A DNA stretch of 64,000 nucleotides from assembly GCA_020161065.1 (NCBI GenBank), contig JAIUPH010000006.1, positions 62,001-126,000 on the forward strand. The letters are read 5' to 3'. Shown in pieces: positions 8,841-20,661 of this stretch. The first letter of the stretch is position 1. Each line of letters opens with the position of its first letter. Made by a program: the position numbers and the translations under genes. The notes beneath the pieces are model-generated. The model worked only from the letters and a program-made list of their open reading frames with translations, was not told the DNA's origin and ran no database searches. This DNA comes from Pseudomonadota bacterium. GTDB lineage: Bacteria > Pseudomonadota > Gammaproteobacteria > Burkholderiales > Burkholderiaceae_C.

Positions 8841-9752
8841 TCAGTGCAGCAGCGCCACCTGCGCCGGCAGGGCCGACAGGGTCGGCGCGGCCGCATCCGG
8901 CGGCGGCAGCGGGGCCGAGGCGGGGCCGGCGGCAGCGGCGCTGGCCGGCGTCTTGTCCACCACCTGCAGCAGCATCGGCGCGTTGGTCGGCACGGTGCGG
9001 CCGTCGGCCACCGCGCGCAGGTGCACCTGCTCGGACAGCACGCGCTGCACGTAGCCGCCGTCGGCCGCCGGCTGGGTGGCGCCCACGTAGAAGCGCAGCG
9101 CCTCGTTCAGGTCGCCGGCGCCGCGGCTGATGCAGTCCTTCAGCACCTGTACGCCCACGCGCAGGTTGCTCACCGGGTCGAAGGCGGCGTGGGTGCCGCC
9201 GAAGGCCTCGTACTTCTCGTCGTGCACCCGCGTCATCACCTGCATGAGCCCCTGCGCGCCCACCGAGCTTTGCGCAAAGGGGTTGAAGCTGGATTCGATG
9301 GCCATGATCGCCAGGATCAGCGTCGGGTCGATCGTCGCCCGCCGGCCGATGGTCCAGGCCTCCTGCACCAGCCGGGCGATGGGCTCGGGCGCCACGCGGT
9401 AGCGGCGCGCGATCCACTGCGTCACCGCCGCCTGCTGGCGGCTGAGCTGGCGCGGGTCGGTCGCGGTGGCGCGGTCGACGCCGGTCTGGTCGGCCACCAC
9501 GGCCAGCAAGTCGCCGCTTTCCAGCGCGCGCGCCTCGTGGCGGCCTTGCAGCCATTCCAACGCCCGCGCTTCCACCTGCTGGCGCACGTCGGCGCGGCCG
9601 GCGACCAGCGCCAGCGCCACCACGGCCAGGCCCAGCAGCGCCAGCGTGTTGTGGCTGATCTCCAGCAGCGCGTGGCCGACGCCGCGCAGCAACCCGCCCA
9701 GCGATCGGGCCGTGCTGCGCTGCAGACGCTGCAGCGTTTCGATGGCCTTCAT
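8841..9752 (-). CDS. Membrane-anchored lytic transglycosylase (SLT domain)
   Basis: Predicted cell-wall enzyme that cleaves the MurNAc-GlcNAc bond of peptidoglycan to leave anhydro ends. A single membrane segment lies at about 36-52 ([16 protein letters not shown]). The SLT domain follows: [20 protein letters not shown] with catalytic Glu153, then GLMQVM and the NLRVGVQVL region. The C-terminal tail is rich in Ala and Pro. The ATG at 9752-9750 was chosen because AAAGGA lies 8 bp upstream; an in-frame extension of 49 residues has no such site. It stands alone between glyA and the divergent ubiD. Confidence 0.86.
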   Translation of the reverse strand: MKAIETLQRLQRSTARSLGGLLRGVGHALLEISHNTLALLGLAVVALALVAGRADVRQQVEARALEWLQGRHEARALESGDLLAVVADQTGVDRATATDPRQLSRQQAAVTQWIARRYRVAPEPIARLVQEAWTIGRRATIDPTLILAIMAIESSFNPFAQSSVGAQGLMQVMTRVHDEKYEAFGGTHAAFDPVSNLRVGVQVLKDCISRGAGDLNEALRFYVGATQPAADGGYVQRVLSEQVHLRAVADGRTVPTNAPMLLQVVDKTPASAAAAGPASAPLPPPDAAAPTLSALPAQVALLH

Positions 9753-9942
9753 GCAGTCCTTTCTCAGCTCGCCGTCGAGGACCGACGGTGATAATGAATC
9801 GCAGACCGGCGCCGCGTGGGGCGCCGGCGGGCTGGCGGCGCCGGCCCTCGATCCAGGGGTTAACCCTGTGAAGCGGCGCGATTCTAGAAATCGCTTCATA
9901 CCAGGTCAAGAATAAGAAACGTCTCTAACATTTCCAATTTGT

Positions 9943-11502
9943 ATGAAATACCGGGATCTGCGGGACTTCCTCGCCCAGCTCCGGCAACGCGGGCAGTTGC
10001 GCGAAGTGGCCGATCCGGTGTCTCCGAAGCTGGAGATGACGGCCGTTGGCGACCGCTTGCTGCGCGCCGGCGGCCCGGCCGTGCTGTTCACCCAGCCCAC
10101 CGGGTACCGCGTGCCGGTGCTGATCAACCTCTTCGGCACCCCTGAACGCGTGGCCTTCGGATTGGGGGCGTCGTCCCAGGACGACTTGCGCGACGTCGGC
10201 CGCTTGCTGGCTGCGCTGAAGGAGCCCGACCCGCCGCGCCGCCTGCAAGACGCCGGCAAGCTGCTGACGCTGGCTAAGGCGGTGTGGGACATGAAGCCCG
10301 CGGTGCTGCGCAAGGCGCCGTGCCAGGCCGAGGTGCAGACCGGCGACGGGATCGACCTCGCCCAATGGCCGGTGCAGACCTGCTGGCCGGGCGACGCCGG
10401 GCCGCTGATCACCTGGGGCCTGGTCGTCACCCGCGGCCCGCAGGGCGTGGCGCGGCCGCGGCTGCGCCAGAACCTGGGCATCTACCGCCAGCAGGTGATC
10501 GGCCCGCGGCAGGTGATCATGCGTTGGCTGGCGCATCGCGGCGGGGCGCTGGATTTCCGCGACTTCGCGCGCGCCAACCCGGGGCGGCCGTTCCCGATCG
10601 CGGTGGCGCTGGGCGCTGACCCGGCCACCATCCTGGGCGCAGTGACGCCGGTGCCCGACAGCCTGTCCGAATACCAGTTCGCCGGCCTGCTGCGCGGCAG
10701 CCGCAGCGAAGTGGTGGAGACCACGGTGGGCGAGGGCGACTTGCGCCTGCAGGTGCCGGCCAGCGCCGAGATCGTGCTGGAAGGCCACATCCCGCCGGCG
10801 CCCGCCGGCTTCGAAGGCCGCTCGGCGCACGGCGTGCCGCTGGCCGAGCGCGGCGGCTACCTGCATGCGCTGGAAGGCCCGTTCGGCGACCACACCGGCT
10901 ACTACAACGAGCAGGACTGGTTCCCTGTCTTCCAGATCGACCGCCTGACGCACCGCCAGGACCCGATCTACCACTCCACCTACACCGGCAAGCCGCCCGA
11001 CGAGCCTTCGGTGCTGGGCGTGGCGCTGAACGAGGTGTTCGTGCCCATCCTGCAAAAGCAGTTTCCCGAGATCGCCGACTTCTACCTGCCGCCCGAAGGC
11101 TGCAGCTACCGGCTGGCGGTGATCAGCATCCGCAAGGCCTACCCCGGCCACGCCAAGCGGCTGATGTTCGGGCTGTGGAGCTTTCTGCGCCAGTTCATGT
11201 ACACCAAGTTCATCGTCGTCACCGACGACGACGTGAACATCCGCGACTGGAAGGAAGTGGTGTGGGCGCTGACCACGCGCATGGACCCGGTGCGCGATAC
11301 CACGCTGGTGGAGCACACGCCGATCGACTACCTGGACTTCGCCTCGCCGGTCAGCGGCCTGGGCGGCAAGATGGGGCTGGACGCCACCAACAAGTGGCCC
11401 GGCGAGACCAGCCGCGAATGGGGCCGCGCGATCCACATGGACGCTGCCGTCGAGCACCGCGTGGATGCGCTGGTGGCGGCGCTGCTCAAGCCCGCGGCTT
11501 GA
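9943..11502 (+). CDS. ubiD: 4-hydroxy-3-polyprenylbenzoate decarboxylase UbiD
   Basis: Decarboxylase of ubiquinone biosynthesis that uses prenylated FMN supplied by UbiX. The 519 residues fit the family (about 490-520). Recognisable segments are [19 protein letters not shown] at the N-terminus, [11 protein letters not shown], the [10 protein letters not shown] region, [10 protein letters not shown] and the [11 protein letters not shown] metal/cofactor loop. The 40 bp upstream are AT-rich for this DNA and probably hold the promoter. It is monocistronic, with a strong terminator downstream. Confidence 0.96.
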   Translation: MKYRDLRDFLAQLRQRGQLREVADPVSPKLEMTAVGDRLLRAGGPAVLFTQPTGYRVPVLINLFGTPERVAFGLGASSQDDLRDVGRLLAALKEPDPPRRLQDAGKLLTLAKAVWDMKPAVLRKAPCQAEVQTGDGIDLAQWPVQTCWPGDAGPLITWGLVVTRGPQGVARPRLRQNLGIYRQQVIGPRQVIMRWLAHRGGALDFRDFARANPGRPFPIAVALGADPATILGAVTPVPDSLSEYQFAGLLRGSRSEVVETTVGEGDLRLQVPASAEIVLEGHIPPAPAGFEGRSAHGVPLAERGGYLHALEGPFGDHTGYYNEQDWFPVFQIDRLTHRQDPIYHSTYTGKPPDEPSVLGVALNEVFVPILQKQFPEIADFYLPPEGCSYRLAVISIRKAYPGHAKRLMFGLWSFLRQFMYTKFIVVTDDDVNIRDWKEVVWALTTRMDPVRDTTLVEHTPIDYLDFASPVSGLGGKMGLDATNKWPGETSREWGRAIHMDAAVEHRVDALVAALLKPAA

Positions 11503-11681
11503 ATGGCCGAATGCTCTCGGCGGCGCGCCAGGCATAGGCAGTTCCGATTGCCACCGCGGCGGCGCCGGCGTTAACCTGCGGCTGCCTGCTTCGAGCAGGT
11601 TTAACTGATGGCGCAGTCCCTGCGCATCAGGGGCCCCGGACCTCAATCCTCCGGATCCCCACTGGTGGCCTTGGTCACCCG

Positions 11682-11717
11682 CCCCTCTGAGCTTCGGCTT
11701 GGAGGGGTTTCGCTTTT
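11682..11717 (+). terminator. Rho-independent terminator of ubiD
   Basis: The stem begins with CCCCTC paired with GAGGGG and continues with five more pairs to a TTCG tetraloop (11693-11696). TTTCGCTTTT follows at 11708-11717. It lies 180 bp after the ubiD stop, immediately before the end of the convergent oxidoreductase gene. Confidence 0.85.
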
Positions 11718-12743
11718 CTAGGGCCCGCTACTTGCGATGTCGAACTCGCGCGCCAGCAGCGCGTACGACTGCCGGCGCGCCGCCGGGTCGTGCGCCCAGG
11801 TGTTGACGACGATCTCGTCCAGCGCCAGTTCGACCGCCAGCGCGCGGATGCGTTCGGCCACTTCGTCGGCGCGGCCGACGAAGGCGCGCCGGCGCATGCC
11901 TTGCAGCCGCGCGTCTTCGTCCGGCGTGAAGCGGATGTCTTCGGGGCGCTGCAGCGGGCCCAGCACGCCGCGCTCGCGGTCGATGCGCCAGCGCTCGCGC
12001 GAGCGGGCGTGCAGCAGCGCTTCGTCGGCGCTGTCGGCCACCAGCGCCCAGATGCAGATCGTGGCCTGCGGCCGCGGGTGGCGGTCGCTGGGCTTGTAGA
12101 GCTGGTGGTACAGGCTCAGGGCCTGCTCGACGCCCTGGCCGTCCATGAAGAAATAGGCGAAGGCATAAGGCAGCCCGAAATGCGCCGCCAACTGCGCGCC
12201 GTAGTCGGAACTGCCCAGCACCCAGACCTCGGGCGCGCGCTCGAAGCCGGCGGCATCGGCCGGCGCCCGCGGGTGCGCCACCGCGCCTTGGTGGCGCAGG
12301 CTGCGCGTCCAGGCGATCAGGTCGGCCACCTGCTGCGGGAAGGCTTCCGCCGCATGGGAGGCGTTGGGGTTCAGCAGCACGGCGGTGCGCATGTCGGTGC
12401 CCGGCGCGCGGCCGACGCCGAGGTCCACGCGGCCCGGTGCCAGCGCGTCCAGCACGCGGAACTGCTCGGCCACCTTGAAGGCCGAGTAGTGCGGCAGCAT
12501 CACGCCGGCGCTGCCGATGCGGATGCGCTGCGTGCGCGCGGCGATGGCGGCCAGCAGGATCTCGGGCGCGCTGCCCACGATGGTGGGCAGGCCGTGGTGC
12601 TCGCTCACCCAGAAGCGGTGGTAGCCGAGCGCCTCGCAGTGCGCCGCCAGGTCGAGCGTGTCGCGCAGCGCGTGGTCTTCGCCGCGGCCGGCGCAGGCGA
12701 TGGACTGGTCGAGGACGGAGAGGGTCAGTGCCTTGGCGGTCAT
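11718..12743 (-). CDS. LLM class flavin-dependent oxidoreductase (luciferase-like)
   Basis: TIM-barrel monooxygenase-type protein of the bacterial luciferase-like superfamily, probably using FMNH2. The 341 residues match the single-component LLM subgroup. Diagnostic stretches are LGYHRFWVSEHHGLP near residue 45, RIRIGSAGVMLPHYSAFKVAEQF and GRVDLGVGRAPG. The substrate cannot be told from sequence. Its start overlaps the end of the upstream GMC oxidoreductase by 4 bp, so the two are translated together and may act on the same compound. Confidence 0.88.
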   Translation of the reverse strand: MTAKALTLSVLDQSIACAGRGEDHALRDTLDLAAHCEALGYHRFWVSEHHGLPTIVGSAPEILLAAIAARTQRIRIGSAGVMLPHYSAFKVAEQFRVLDALAPGRVDLGVGRAPGTDMRTAVLLNPNASHAAEAFPQQVADLIAWTRSLRHQGAVAHPRAPADAAGFERAPEVWVLGSSDYGAQLAAHFGLPYAFAYFFMDGQGVEQALSLYHQLYKPSDRHPRPQATICIWALVADSADEALLHARSRERWRIDRERGVLGPLQRPEDIRFTPDEDARLQGMRRRAFVGRADEVAERIRALAVELALDEIVVNTWAHDPAARRQSYALLAREFDIASSGP

Positions 12744-14347
12744 GCGGCCGAGTGTGCCGCATCGGCCTGGATCATCGCGGCCGCCTTCTCGGCGATCATG
12801 ATCACCGGCGCATTGGTGTTGCCCGAGGTGATGCGCGGCATGACGGACGCATCCACCACGCGCAGCCCCTCGATGCCGTGCACGCGCAGTCGCGCGTCGA
12901 CCACGTCGTCAGGCCCCGGTCCCATGCGGCAGCTGCCCACCGGGTGGTAGATGGTGTCGGCGTGGTTGCGGATGAACTGCTCGATCTGCTCGTCGCTCTG
13001 CGCCGCGGCCGAGGCCGGCAGCTCCTGCCCGCCGAAGGCGGCCAGCGCCGGCTGGCGCAGCACGCGCCGCATCAGCTTGACGCCGCGCACCATGCGCTCG
13101 GTGTCGTCGGGGTCGGACAGGAAGCCAGGGTCGATGCTTGGCGGCGCCAGCGGGTCGGCGCTGGCCAGGCTCACGCTGCCGCGGCTGCGCGGCCGCAGCA
13201 CGCACAGATGGCACGACACGCCGTGGCCCAGCACCGTCTTGCGGCCATGCTCCACCAGCTTGGCGATCACGAAGTGCAACTGCAGGTCGGGCGCCGCTTC
13301 TTCGGGCCGGCTGCGCACGAAGCCGCCGGCCTCGGCGAAGTTGGTGGTCAGGATGCCGCTGCGCTGGCCGCGCCATTCGAAGACGCCGCTCAAGATGCGC
13401 GCCAGGCCGCCGGGCGACACGCCGAACGATTCGCGCATGCGCGGGGCGTGCAGCACGATGATGCTGTCGAGGTGGTCGTGCAACTGCCGGCCCACGCCGG
13501 GCAGGTGGTGCAGCAGCGGCACGCCGCGCGCCTGCAGGTGTGCGCGGTCGCCGATGCCCGACAGCAGCAGCAACTGCGGCGACTGCAGCGCGCCGGCGCA
13601 CAGCAGCACCTCGCGGCGGGCGCGCAGCTCGCGCCGGGCGCCGCCTTGCTGCAGCTCCACGCCGACGGCGCGGCGGCCCTCGAACAGCAAGCGCGTGGCC
13701 TGCGCGCCGGTCACCACCTGCAGGTTGGCGCGCTGGCCCAGGTGCGGCGTCAGGTAGGCCTTGGCGGCGCTGTAGCGCTCGCCGTTCTTCTGCGTCACCT
13801 GGTACATGCCGACGCCTTCCTGGCCGGCGCCGTTGAAGTCGTCGTTGAGCGGCAGGCCGGCCTGCTGCGCGGCCTGCAGGAACAGCGCCGACAGCCGGTT
13901 CGGGCTGCGCAGGTCGGCCACGTTCAGCGGGCCGCCGCTGGCATGCCAGTCGTCGGCGCCGCGTTCGTTGTGCTCGGCCTTCAGGAACCAGGGCTTGACC
14001 TCGTCCCAGCTCCAGCCGGCGTTGCCCTGCGCCGCCCAGAAGTCGTAGTCGGCGTGCTGGCCGCGCAGGTAGATCATCGCGTTGATCGAGCTCGACCCGC
14101 CCAGCACCTTGCCGCGCGGCTGGTAGCCGCGGCGGCCGTTCAGTCCGGGCTGCGGCACGGTCTCGAAGGCCCAGTTGAGGTTGGGCTGCTTGGCCATCAC
14201 CGCCAGCCCCGCGGGGCAGTGGATCAGCACGCTGCGGTCGGCCTGGCCGGCCTCGATCAGGCAGACGCTGACGGCGGGGTCTTCGCTCAGGCGCGAGGCC
14301 AGCACCGAACCGGCCGAGCCGCCGCCGACGACGAGGTAGTCGAACAT
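12740..14347 (-). CDS. GMC family FAD oxidoreductase (choline dehydrogenase-like)
   Basis: FAD-dependent alcohol dehydrogenase or oxidase of the glucose-methanol-choline family. The N-terminal dinucleotide fold is DYLVVGGGSAGSVLASRL. The GMC signature follows (RGKVLGGSSSINAMIYLRG, about 78-96), with the second signature GALQSPQLLLLSGIG. The C-terminal active-site region has HPVGSCRMG and SGNTNAPVIMIAEKAA. The 535 residues are typical of BetA/AlkJ-like members. There is no signal peptide, and the substrate is unknown; aliphatic alcohols are common for this group. It overlaps the downstream LLM gene by 4 bp. Confidence 0.92.
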   Translation of the reverse strand: MFDYLVVGGGSAGSVLASRLSEDPAVSVCLIEAGQADRSVLIHCPAGLAVMAKQPNLNWAFETVPQPGLNGRRGYQPRGKVLGGSSSINAMIYLRGQHADYDFWAAQGNAGWSWDEVKPWFLKAEHNERGADDWHASGGPLNVADLRSPNRLSALFLQAAQQAGLPLNDDFNGAGQEGVGMYQVTQKNGERYSAAKAYLTPHLGQRANLQVVTGAQATRLLFEGRRAVGVELQQGGARRELRARREVLLCAGALQSPQLLLLSGIGDRAHLQARGVPLLHHLPGVGRQLHDHLDSIIVLHAPRMRESFGVSPGGLARILSGVFEWRGQRSGILTTNFAEAGGFVRSRPEEAAPDLQLHFVIAKLVEHGRKTVLGHGVSCHLCVLRPRSRGSVSLASADPLAPPSIDPGFLSDPDDTERMVRGVKLMRRVLRQPALAAFGGQELPASAAAQSDEQIEQFIRNHADTIYHPVGSCRMGPGPDDVVDARLRVHGIEGLRVVDASVMPRITSGNTNAPVIMIAEKAAAMIQADAAHSAA

Positions 14348-14549
14348 CTTGCTGCTTGTCCCTTCGGGGCCCCGTGGCCCGCAAAGTCATCGTAGCCAGC
14401 GGCCGCGGGCAAAAACCGGGGGTGCGCCTCTAATCGGCGGGATCGCCACGAGCGGCGCCGCCTCGCTATGATGCGCGCCCCGCCGGCCCACCCGGCCGTG
14501 CTGCGGGCCGCTGCCCGTGCCCACCCGGCACCTCCGAGGGAGACTCTTC

Positions 14550-16427
14550 TTGCTGTTCAAGCGCTTCGAGGCGCTCGTGCCCACGTATCCCGAGGCCGAG
14601 CCGCCCGCCCTGCCCAAGACCTTCTTCGCCTTCCTGTGGGAGAACACCCGCGGGCTGCGGCCTTACCTGCTGCTGCTGACGCTGCTGACCGCGGCCATCG
14701 GCTCGTTCGAGGCGCTGCTGTTCGCGATGATGGCGCACATCGTCGACCTGCTGGCGCAGGTCAAGCCGTCCGAGCTGTGGCCGCTGCACGGCCGCACGCT
14801 CGCGTTGCTGGCCGTCGCGCTGGCGGCCAGCGTGCTGCTGTCGGGCCTGTGGGCGCTGGTCAAGTACCAGGCGGTGTTCAGCAACTTCCCGATGCGGCTG
14901 CGCTGGAACTTCCACCGCCTGATGCTGGGCCAGAGCATGGCCTTCTACCAGGACGAGTTCGCCGGCCGCATCGCCACCAAGGTGATGCAGACGGCGCTGG
15001 CGGTGCGCGAAAGCTGGCTCGTGTTCGCCGACATCCTGACCTACGTGCTGATCTACTTCGGCACCATGCTCGCGGTGGTGGGCGCTTTCGACCGGCGCGT
15101 GCTGCTGCCCTTCCTGGGCTGGCTGGCGCTGTACGTGCTGGCGCTGCGGTACTTCGTGCCGCGGCTGGGCAAGGTGGCGCAGGCGCAGGCCGACGCGCGC
15201 TCGCTGATGACCGGCCGCGTGACCGACGCCTACACCAACATCGCCACCGTCAAGCTGTTCTCGCATTCGCAGCGCGAGGCGGCTTTCGCGCGCGGCGCGA
15301 TGCAGGAGTTCATGGTCACCGCCTACGGCCAGATGCGGCTGGTGACCGGCTTCGAGCTGGTCAACCAGGCCTTGAGCATGATGCTGATCGGCAGCACCGC
15401 CGGCGTCACGCTGTGGCTGTGGACGCAGGGCGCGGTGGGCGTCGGCGCGGTGGCCGCGGCCACGGCGATGGCGCTGCGCCTGAACGGCATCTCGCACTGG
15501 GTGATGTGGGAGCTGGCCTCGCTGTTCGAGCATGTCGGCACCGTGCAGGACGGGCTGCAGACGCTGTCCCGCCCCAACGCCGTGGTCGACCGGCCGGCCG
15601 CCGCCGCGCTGCAGGTGCCGCGCGGCGAGATCCGCTTCGAGCACGTGGACTTCCACTACGGCGGCGGCAAGAAGGTGATCGACCACCTCGACCTCGTGAT
15701 CCGCCCCGGCGAGAAGATCGGCCTCGTCGGCCGCTCGGGCGCCGGCAAGAGCACGGTGGTCAACCTGCTGCTGCGCCTGTACGACGTGCAGGGCGGGCGC
15801 ATCCTGATCGACGGCCAGGACATCGCCGGCGTCAGCCAGGAGTCCTTGCGCCGCCAGGTGGGCATGGTGACGCAGGACACCAGCCTGCTGCACCGCTCGG
15901 TGCGCGACAACATCGTCTACGGCCGCCCCGACGCCACCGAGGCCGAGATGCTGCGCGCCGCCGAACGGGCGGAGGCGCACGACTTCATCGTCGGCCTGAG
16001 CGACCCGAAAAACCGCAAGGGCTACGACGCCCACGTCGGCGAGCGCGGCGTCAAGTTGAGCGGCGGCCAGCGCCAGCGCGTGGCGATCGCCCGCGTGATG
16101 CTGAAGGACGCGCCCATCCTGCTGCTCGACGAGGCCACCAGCGCGCTCGACAGCGAGGTCGAGGCCGCCATCCAGCGCAGCCTGTACAAGCTGATGGAGG
16201 GCAAGACCGTGGTCGCCATCGCGCACCGGCTGTCGACCATCATGGCGATGGACCGCCTGGTGGTGATGGAGCACGGCCGCATCGTCGAGATGGGCGACCA
16301 CAAGAGCCTGTTGGCCGCCGGCGGCATCTATGCCCGGCTGTGGGCGCACCAGAGCGGCGGCTTCCTCGGCGACGAGCCCGACGATGAGCCGGCCGCGCCG
16401 AGGCCGGCCGAGCCGCAGCCGGTGTAG
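14550..16427 (+). CDS. ABC exporter, fused membrane and ATPase domains
   Basis: Half-transporter of the MsbA/multidrug exporter type that would work as a homodimer in the inner membrane. The membrane domain (about 1-320) has several hydrophobic spans, starting YLLLLTLLTAAIGSFEALLF. The ATPase domain has Walker A GRSGAGKST, signature LSGGQRQRVAIA, Walker B ILLLDEATSALDS and an H-loop in AHRLST. The TTG at 14550 was chosen because GAGGGAGA sits 6 bp before it; an in-frame GTG at 14517 without a good site would add 11 residues. Substrate unknown; lipids or drugs are possible. It converges on the VapBC pair with a 7-bp gap. Confidence 0.9.
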   Translation: MLFKRFEALVPTYPEAEPPALPKTFFAFLWENTRGLRPYLLLLTLLTAAIGSFEALLFAMMAHIVDLLAQVKPSELWPLHGRTLALLAVALAASVLLSGLWALVKYQAVFSNFPMRLRWNFHRLMLGQSMAFYQDEFAGRIATKVMQTALAVRESWLVFADILTYVLIYFGTMLAVVGAFDRRVLLPFLGWLALYVLALRYFVPRLGKVAQAQADARSLMTGRVTDAYTNIATVKLFSHSQREAAFARGAMQEFMVTAYGQMRLVTGFELVNQALSMMLIGSTAGVTLWLWTQGAVGVGAVAAATAMALRLNGISHWVMWELASLFEHVGTVQDGLQTLSRPNAVVDRPAAAALQVPRGEIRFEHVDFHYGGGKKVIDHLDLVIRPGEKIGLVGRSGAGKSTVVNLLLRLYDVQGGRILIDGQDIAGVSQESLRRQVGMVTQDTSLLHRSVRDNIVYGRPDATEAEMLRAAERAEAHDFIVGLSDPKNRKGYDAHVGERGVKLSGGQRQRVAIARVMLKDAPILLLDEATSALDSEVEAAIQRSLYKLMEGKTVVAIAHRLSTIMAMDRLVVMEHGRIVEMGDHKSLLAAGGIYARLWAHQSGGFLGDEPDDEPAAPRPAEPQPV

Positions 16428-16434
16428 CGGGCCT

Positions 16435-16887
16435 TCAGCGCCGGCCGGCGGCAACGCCGGCCGGCGGCCCTGCCCAATCCTTCAGCAGGCAGATGCAGCC
16501 TGCCGACCGAACCTTGTCGTAGTAGCGCTGGTCGGCCGTCACCAGTTGCGCCCGGTCCGCGTTCAGCGCGATCGCGTGGTAGAGCGTGTCGAACACATGC
16601 TGCCCGTGGCGCACGGCAAGATCCAGCGCCGTGGCGTAGACATCCATGCTCTCCACGATCCGGTGTTCGATCTCCAGCAGATCCTGCAAGTCTCTTTCGG
16701 CCTGATCGGGCTTGAGCCGGGCCAGCACCGCGGCCACCTCCGCCGCGAAGTGCGGCGGCTGCCGCAAATCGACTTCACCGTTCGCGGCCTGGGCCAGCAA
16801 GGCCATGGCCTGTTCGACGTCCGCCTCGTCGTCGCGCTGTTTCAGAAACCACTTGAGCGCGACGCTGGCATCGGCCACGACGATCAC
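16435..16887 (-). CDS. vapC: VapC-type PIN domain toxin
   Basis: Predicted ribonuclease toxin of a type II toxin-antitoxin pair. The 150 residues have the PIN acidic positions: Asp in VVADASVALKWF, Glu in FAAEVAAVLARL, and Asp residues in FDTLYHAIAL and LVTADQRYY. These would bind Mg and cut RNA. The start is the GTG at 16887-16885, which overlaps the antitoxin stop as GTGA and so is translationally coupled. The C-terminal tail is short and Gly/Ala-rich. Confidence 0.88.
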   Translation of the reverse strand: MIVVADASVALKWFLKQRDDEADVEQAMALLAQAANGEVDLRQPPHFAAEVAAVLARLKPDQAERDLQDLLEIEHRIVESMDVYATALDLAVRHGQHVFDTLYHAIALNADRAQLVTADQRYYDKVRSAGCICLLKDWAGPPAGVAAGRR

Positions 16888-17117
16888 GGGCGGCCTTGCT
16901 CGCGCGCCGTGCGCAGCTGCTGCGTCGTTGCCACGGGCGCTTGTGCGCGGCGCTTGGCAATGCGCTTGGAGGCCGCCACGCTGCGCCGGCGCAGTTCGGC
17001 ACGCTCCACCGCTTCGCGCATCAGCGCGGCGATGATGGCGCTCTTGTTCTGCCCCTCGAACGCGGCGTTGAAAGCGTCCCGCACGTCCTCGGGAACGCTG
17101 AAGTTGACGGTTGGCAC
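16884..17117 (-). CDS. vapB: Ribbon-helix-helix antitoxin of the VapBC pair
   Basis: 77 residues. The N-terminal beta strand MPTVNFSVPEDVRDAFNAAF and the following helices (NKSAIIAALMREAVERAE) fit a ribbon-helix-helix DNA-binding dimer. The Arg/Lys-rich C-terminal half would wrap around the toxin. The GTG start lies only 12 bp from a 19-bp near-palindrome, the likely autoregulatory operator. It precedes vapC by a 4-bp overlap. Confidence 0.83.
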   Translation of the reverse strand: MPTVNFSVPEDVRDAFNAAFEGQNKSAIIAALMREAVERAELRRRSVAASKRIAKRRAQAPVATTQQLRTAREQGRP

Positions 17118-17128
17118 GGCCGGCTGCT

Positions 17129-17147
17129 TTGTTGAAAATTTCTACAA
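17129..17147. promoter_or_regulatory. Candidate VapB operator, 19-bp near-palindrome
   Basis: TTGTTGAAAATTTCTACAA has 9-bp arms around one central base with a single mismatch. It is an AT-rich patch directly upstream of vapB in otherwise GC-rich DNA, and would overlap the vapBC promoter. Autorepression by RHH antitoxins at such sites is well established for the family; binding here is an inference. Confidence 0.55.
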
Positions 17148-17305
17148 TGCTAGCCGCGCTGCAGCGGCGGTGCAAGGCGCAAGGCGGTGGCGGATGGCGG
17201 AGGACGGCGGCGGACGCAGGCCGTGCTGCGCCCGGCTTCAAAACCCGCCAGCCGGCAGCCTGACGGCGTGCAGCGGACAATCGCCACTTTTCGCCTGCCG
17301 CTGCC

Positions 17306-19570
<2,265 letters not shown>

Positions 19571-19576
19571 GCGTCG

Positions 19577-19605
19577 ACCCACCCCCGATCTTGAGGGGTG
19601 GGTTT
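19577..19605 (+). terminator. Rho-independent terminator of ygiQ
   Basis: 9-bp stem ACCCACCCC paired with GGGGTGGGT and a 9-base loop, ending in TTT. It starts 6 bp after the ygiQ stop. The T-run is short. Confidence 0.6.
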
Positions 19606-19677
19606 GCACCAGATCACGCGCTGCAGCGGCTGACGGAACGCGGCGCGGGTGCTACGTTTCGTGAACTCCAACACTCG

Positions 19678-20661
19678 ATGAAACCCATCATGAAGCAGTC
19701 TTTGCGCGCGCTGGCCGCGCTGTGCCTGGCAGCCGGCTCGGTCTTCGCTTCCCTGCCGGCCGTGGCCGGGCCCTACAGCTCGCTCACCGTGTTCGGCGAC
19801 AGCTTGTCGGACGTGGGCAACATCAAGATCGCCACCAACGGCGCCGTGCCGGCGGCACCGTATTTCAACGGCCGCTTTTCGGACGGGTTGAACTGGATCG
19901 ACACGCTGGCCGCCGGGCTGGGCCTGCCGTCGGCCAGCGTGGCCTCGCTGGCCGGCGGCACCAACTACGCCTTTGGCGGCGCGCGCACGGGCATCTCGGG
20001 CAGCCCGCCCGGCGTGCTGGCCCAGGTGGTCGGGCTGTGGGGGCCGTCGCACGCGACGGCCGACCCCAACGGCTTGTACGTGGTGGTGGGCGGCGGCAAC
20101 GACATGCGCGATGCGCGCAGCGCCGCCGGCGGCACCGACGCCACGCGCCAGGCGGCGGCCGAGGCCGCGGCGACCAACATCTTCAACAGCGTCGCCGCGC
20201 TGGCCGCCAAGGGCGCCCAGCACGTGCTGATTTCCACGCTGCCCAACCTGGGCAACACGCCCGAGGCGGTGCTGTTGGGCAAGGTCGCCGAGTCGATCGA
20301 CGCCACCAATCGCTACAACGCCGCCATCGCCGGGCTGGAAGGCATGCTCGAAGCGCTGTTCAGCGACCTCGACGTGATGGTGCTGGATATGGCCGCCGTC
20401 GGGCAAGGCGTCATCGACGACGCGCTGAACAACAACGGCGCCACCTACGGCATCACCAACGTCACCGCGGGCTGCTTCTTCGTCGGCAACTGCGGCGCCG
20501 CGCTGTTCTCCGACAACCTGCACCCGTCGGCCGCCGCCTACGCCTTGATCGGCAACGCCGCGCTGGCGCTGGTGGTGCCGCTGCCGGCCACCGCGGCGCT
20601 GCTGGGCGCCGGGCTGCTGGTGCTGGGCTTCACGCGCCGCCGCCGTTCGGAGCGCGCATGA
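19678..20661 (+). CDS. Secreted SGNH/GDSL-type hydrolase with PEP-CTERM-like anchor
   Basis: Exported esterase or lipase-like protein of 327 residues. A signal peptide covers about 1-35 (LRALAALCLAAGSVFASLPAVAG). SGNH block I is TVFGDSLSDVGN, with the nucleophile Ser in GDSL. VVVGGGNDM holds the block III Asn, and DNLHPSAAAYALIG carries the catalytic Asp/His pair. The C-terminus VPLPATAALLGAGLLVLG followed by FTRRRRSERA is a VPLPA-type sorting signal: motif, membrane helix, basic tail. It would be processed by an exosortase, none of which is in the window. Start is ATG 19678; a second ATG lies 12 bp downstream. It overlaps the next gene by 4 bp. Confidence 0.9.
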   Translation: MKPIMKQSLRALAALCLAAGSVFASLPAVAGPYSSLTVFGDSLSDVGNIKIATNGAVPAAPYFNGRFSDGLNWIDTLAAGLGLPSASVASLAGGTNYAFGGARTGISGSPPGVLAQVVGLWGPSHATADPNGLYVVVGGGNDMRDARSAAGGTDATRQAAAEAAATNIFNSVAALAAKGAQHVLISTLPNLGNTPEAVLLGKVAESIDATNRYNAAIAGLEGMLEALFSDLDVMVLDMAAVGQGVIDDALNNNGATYGITNVTAGCFFVGNCGAALFSDNLHPSAAAYALIGNAALALVVPLPATAALLGAGLLVLGFTRRRRSERA

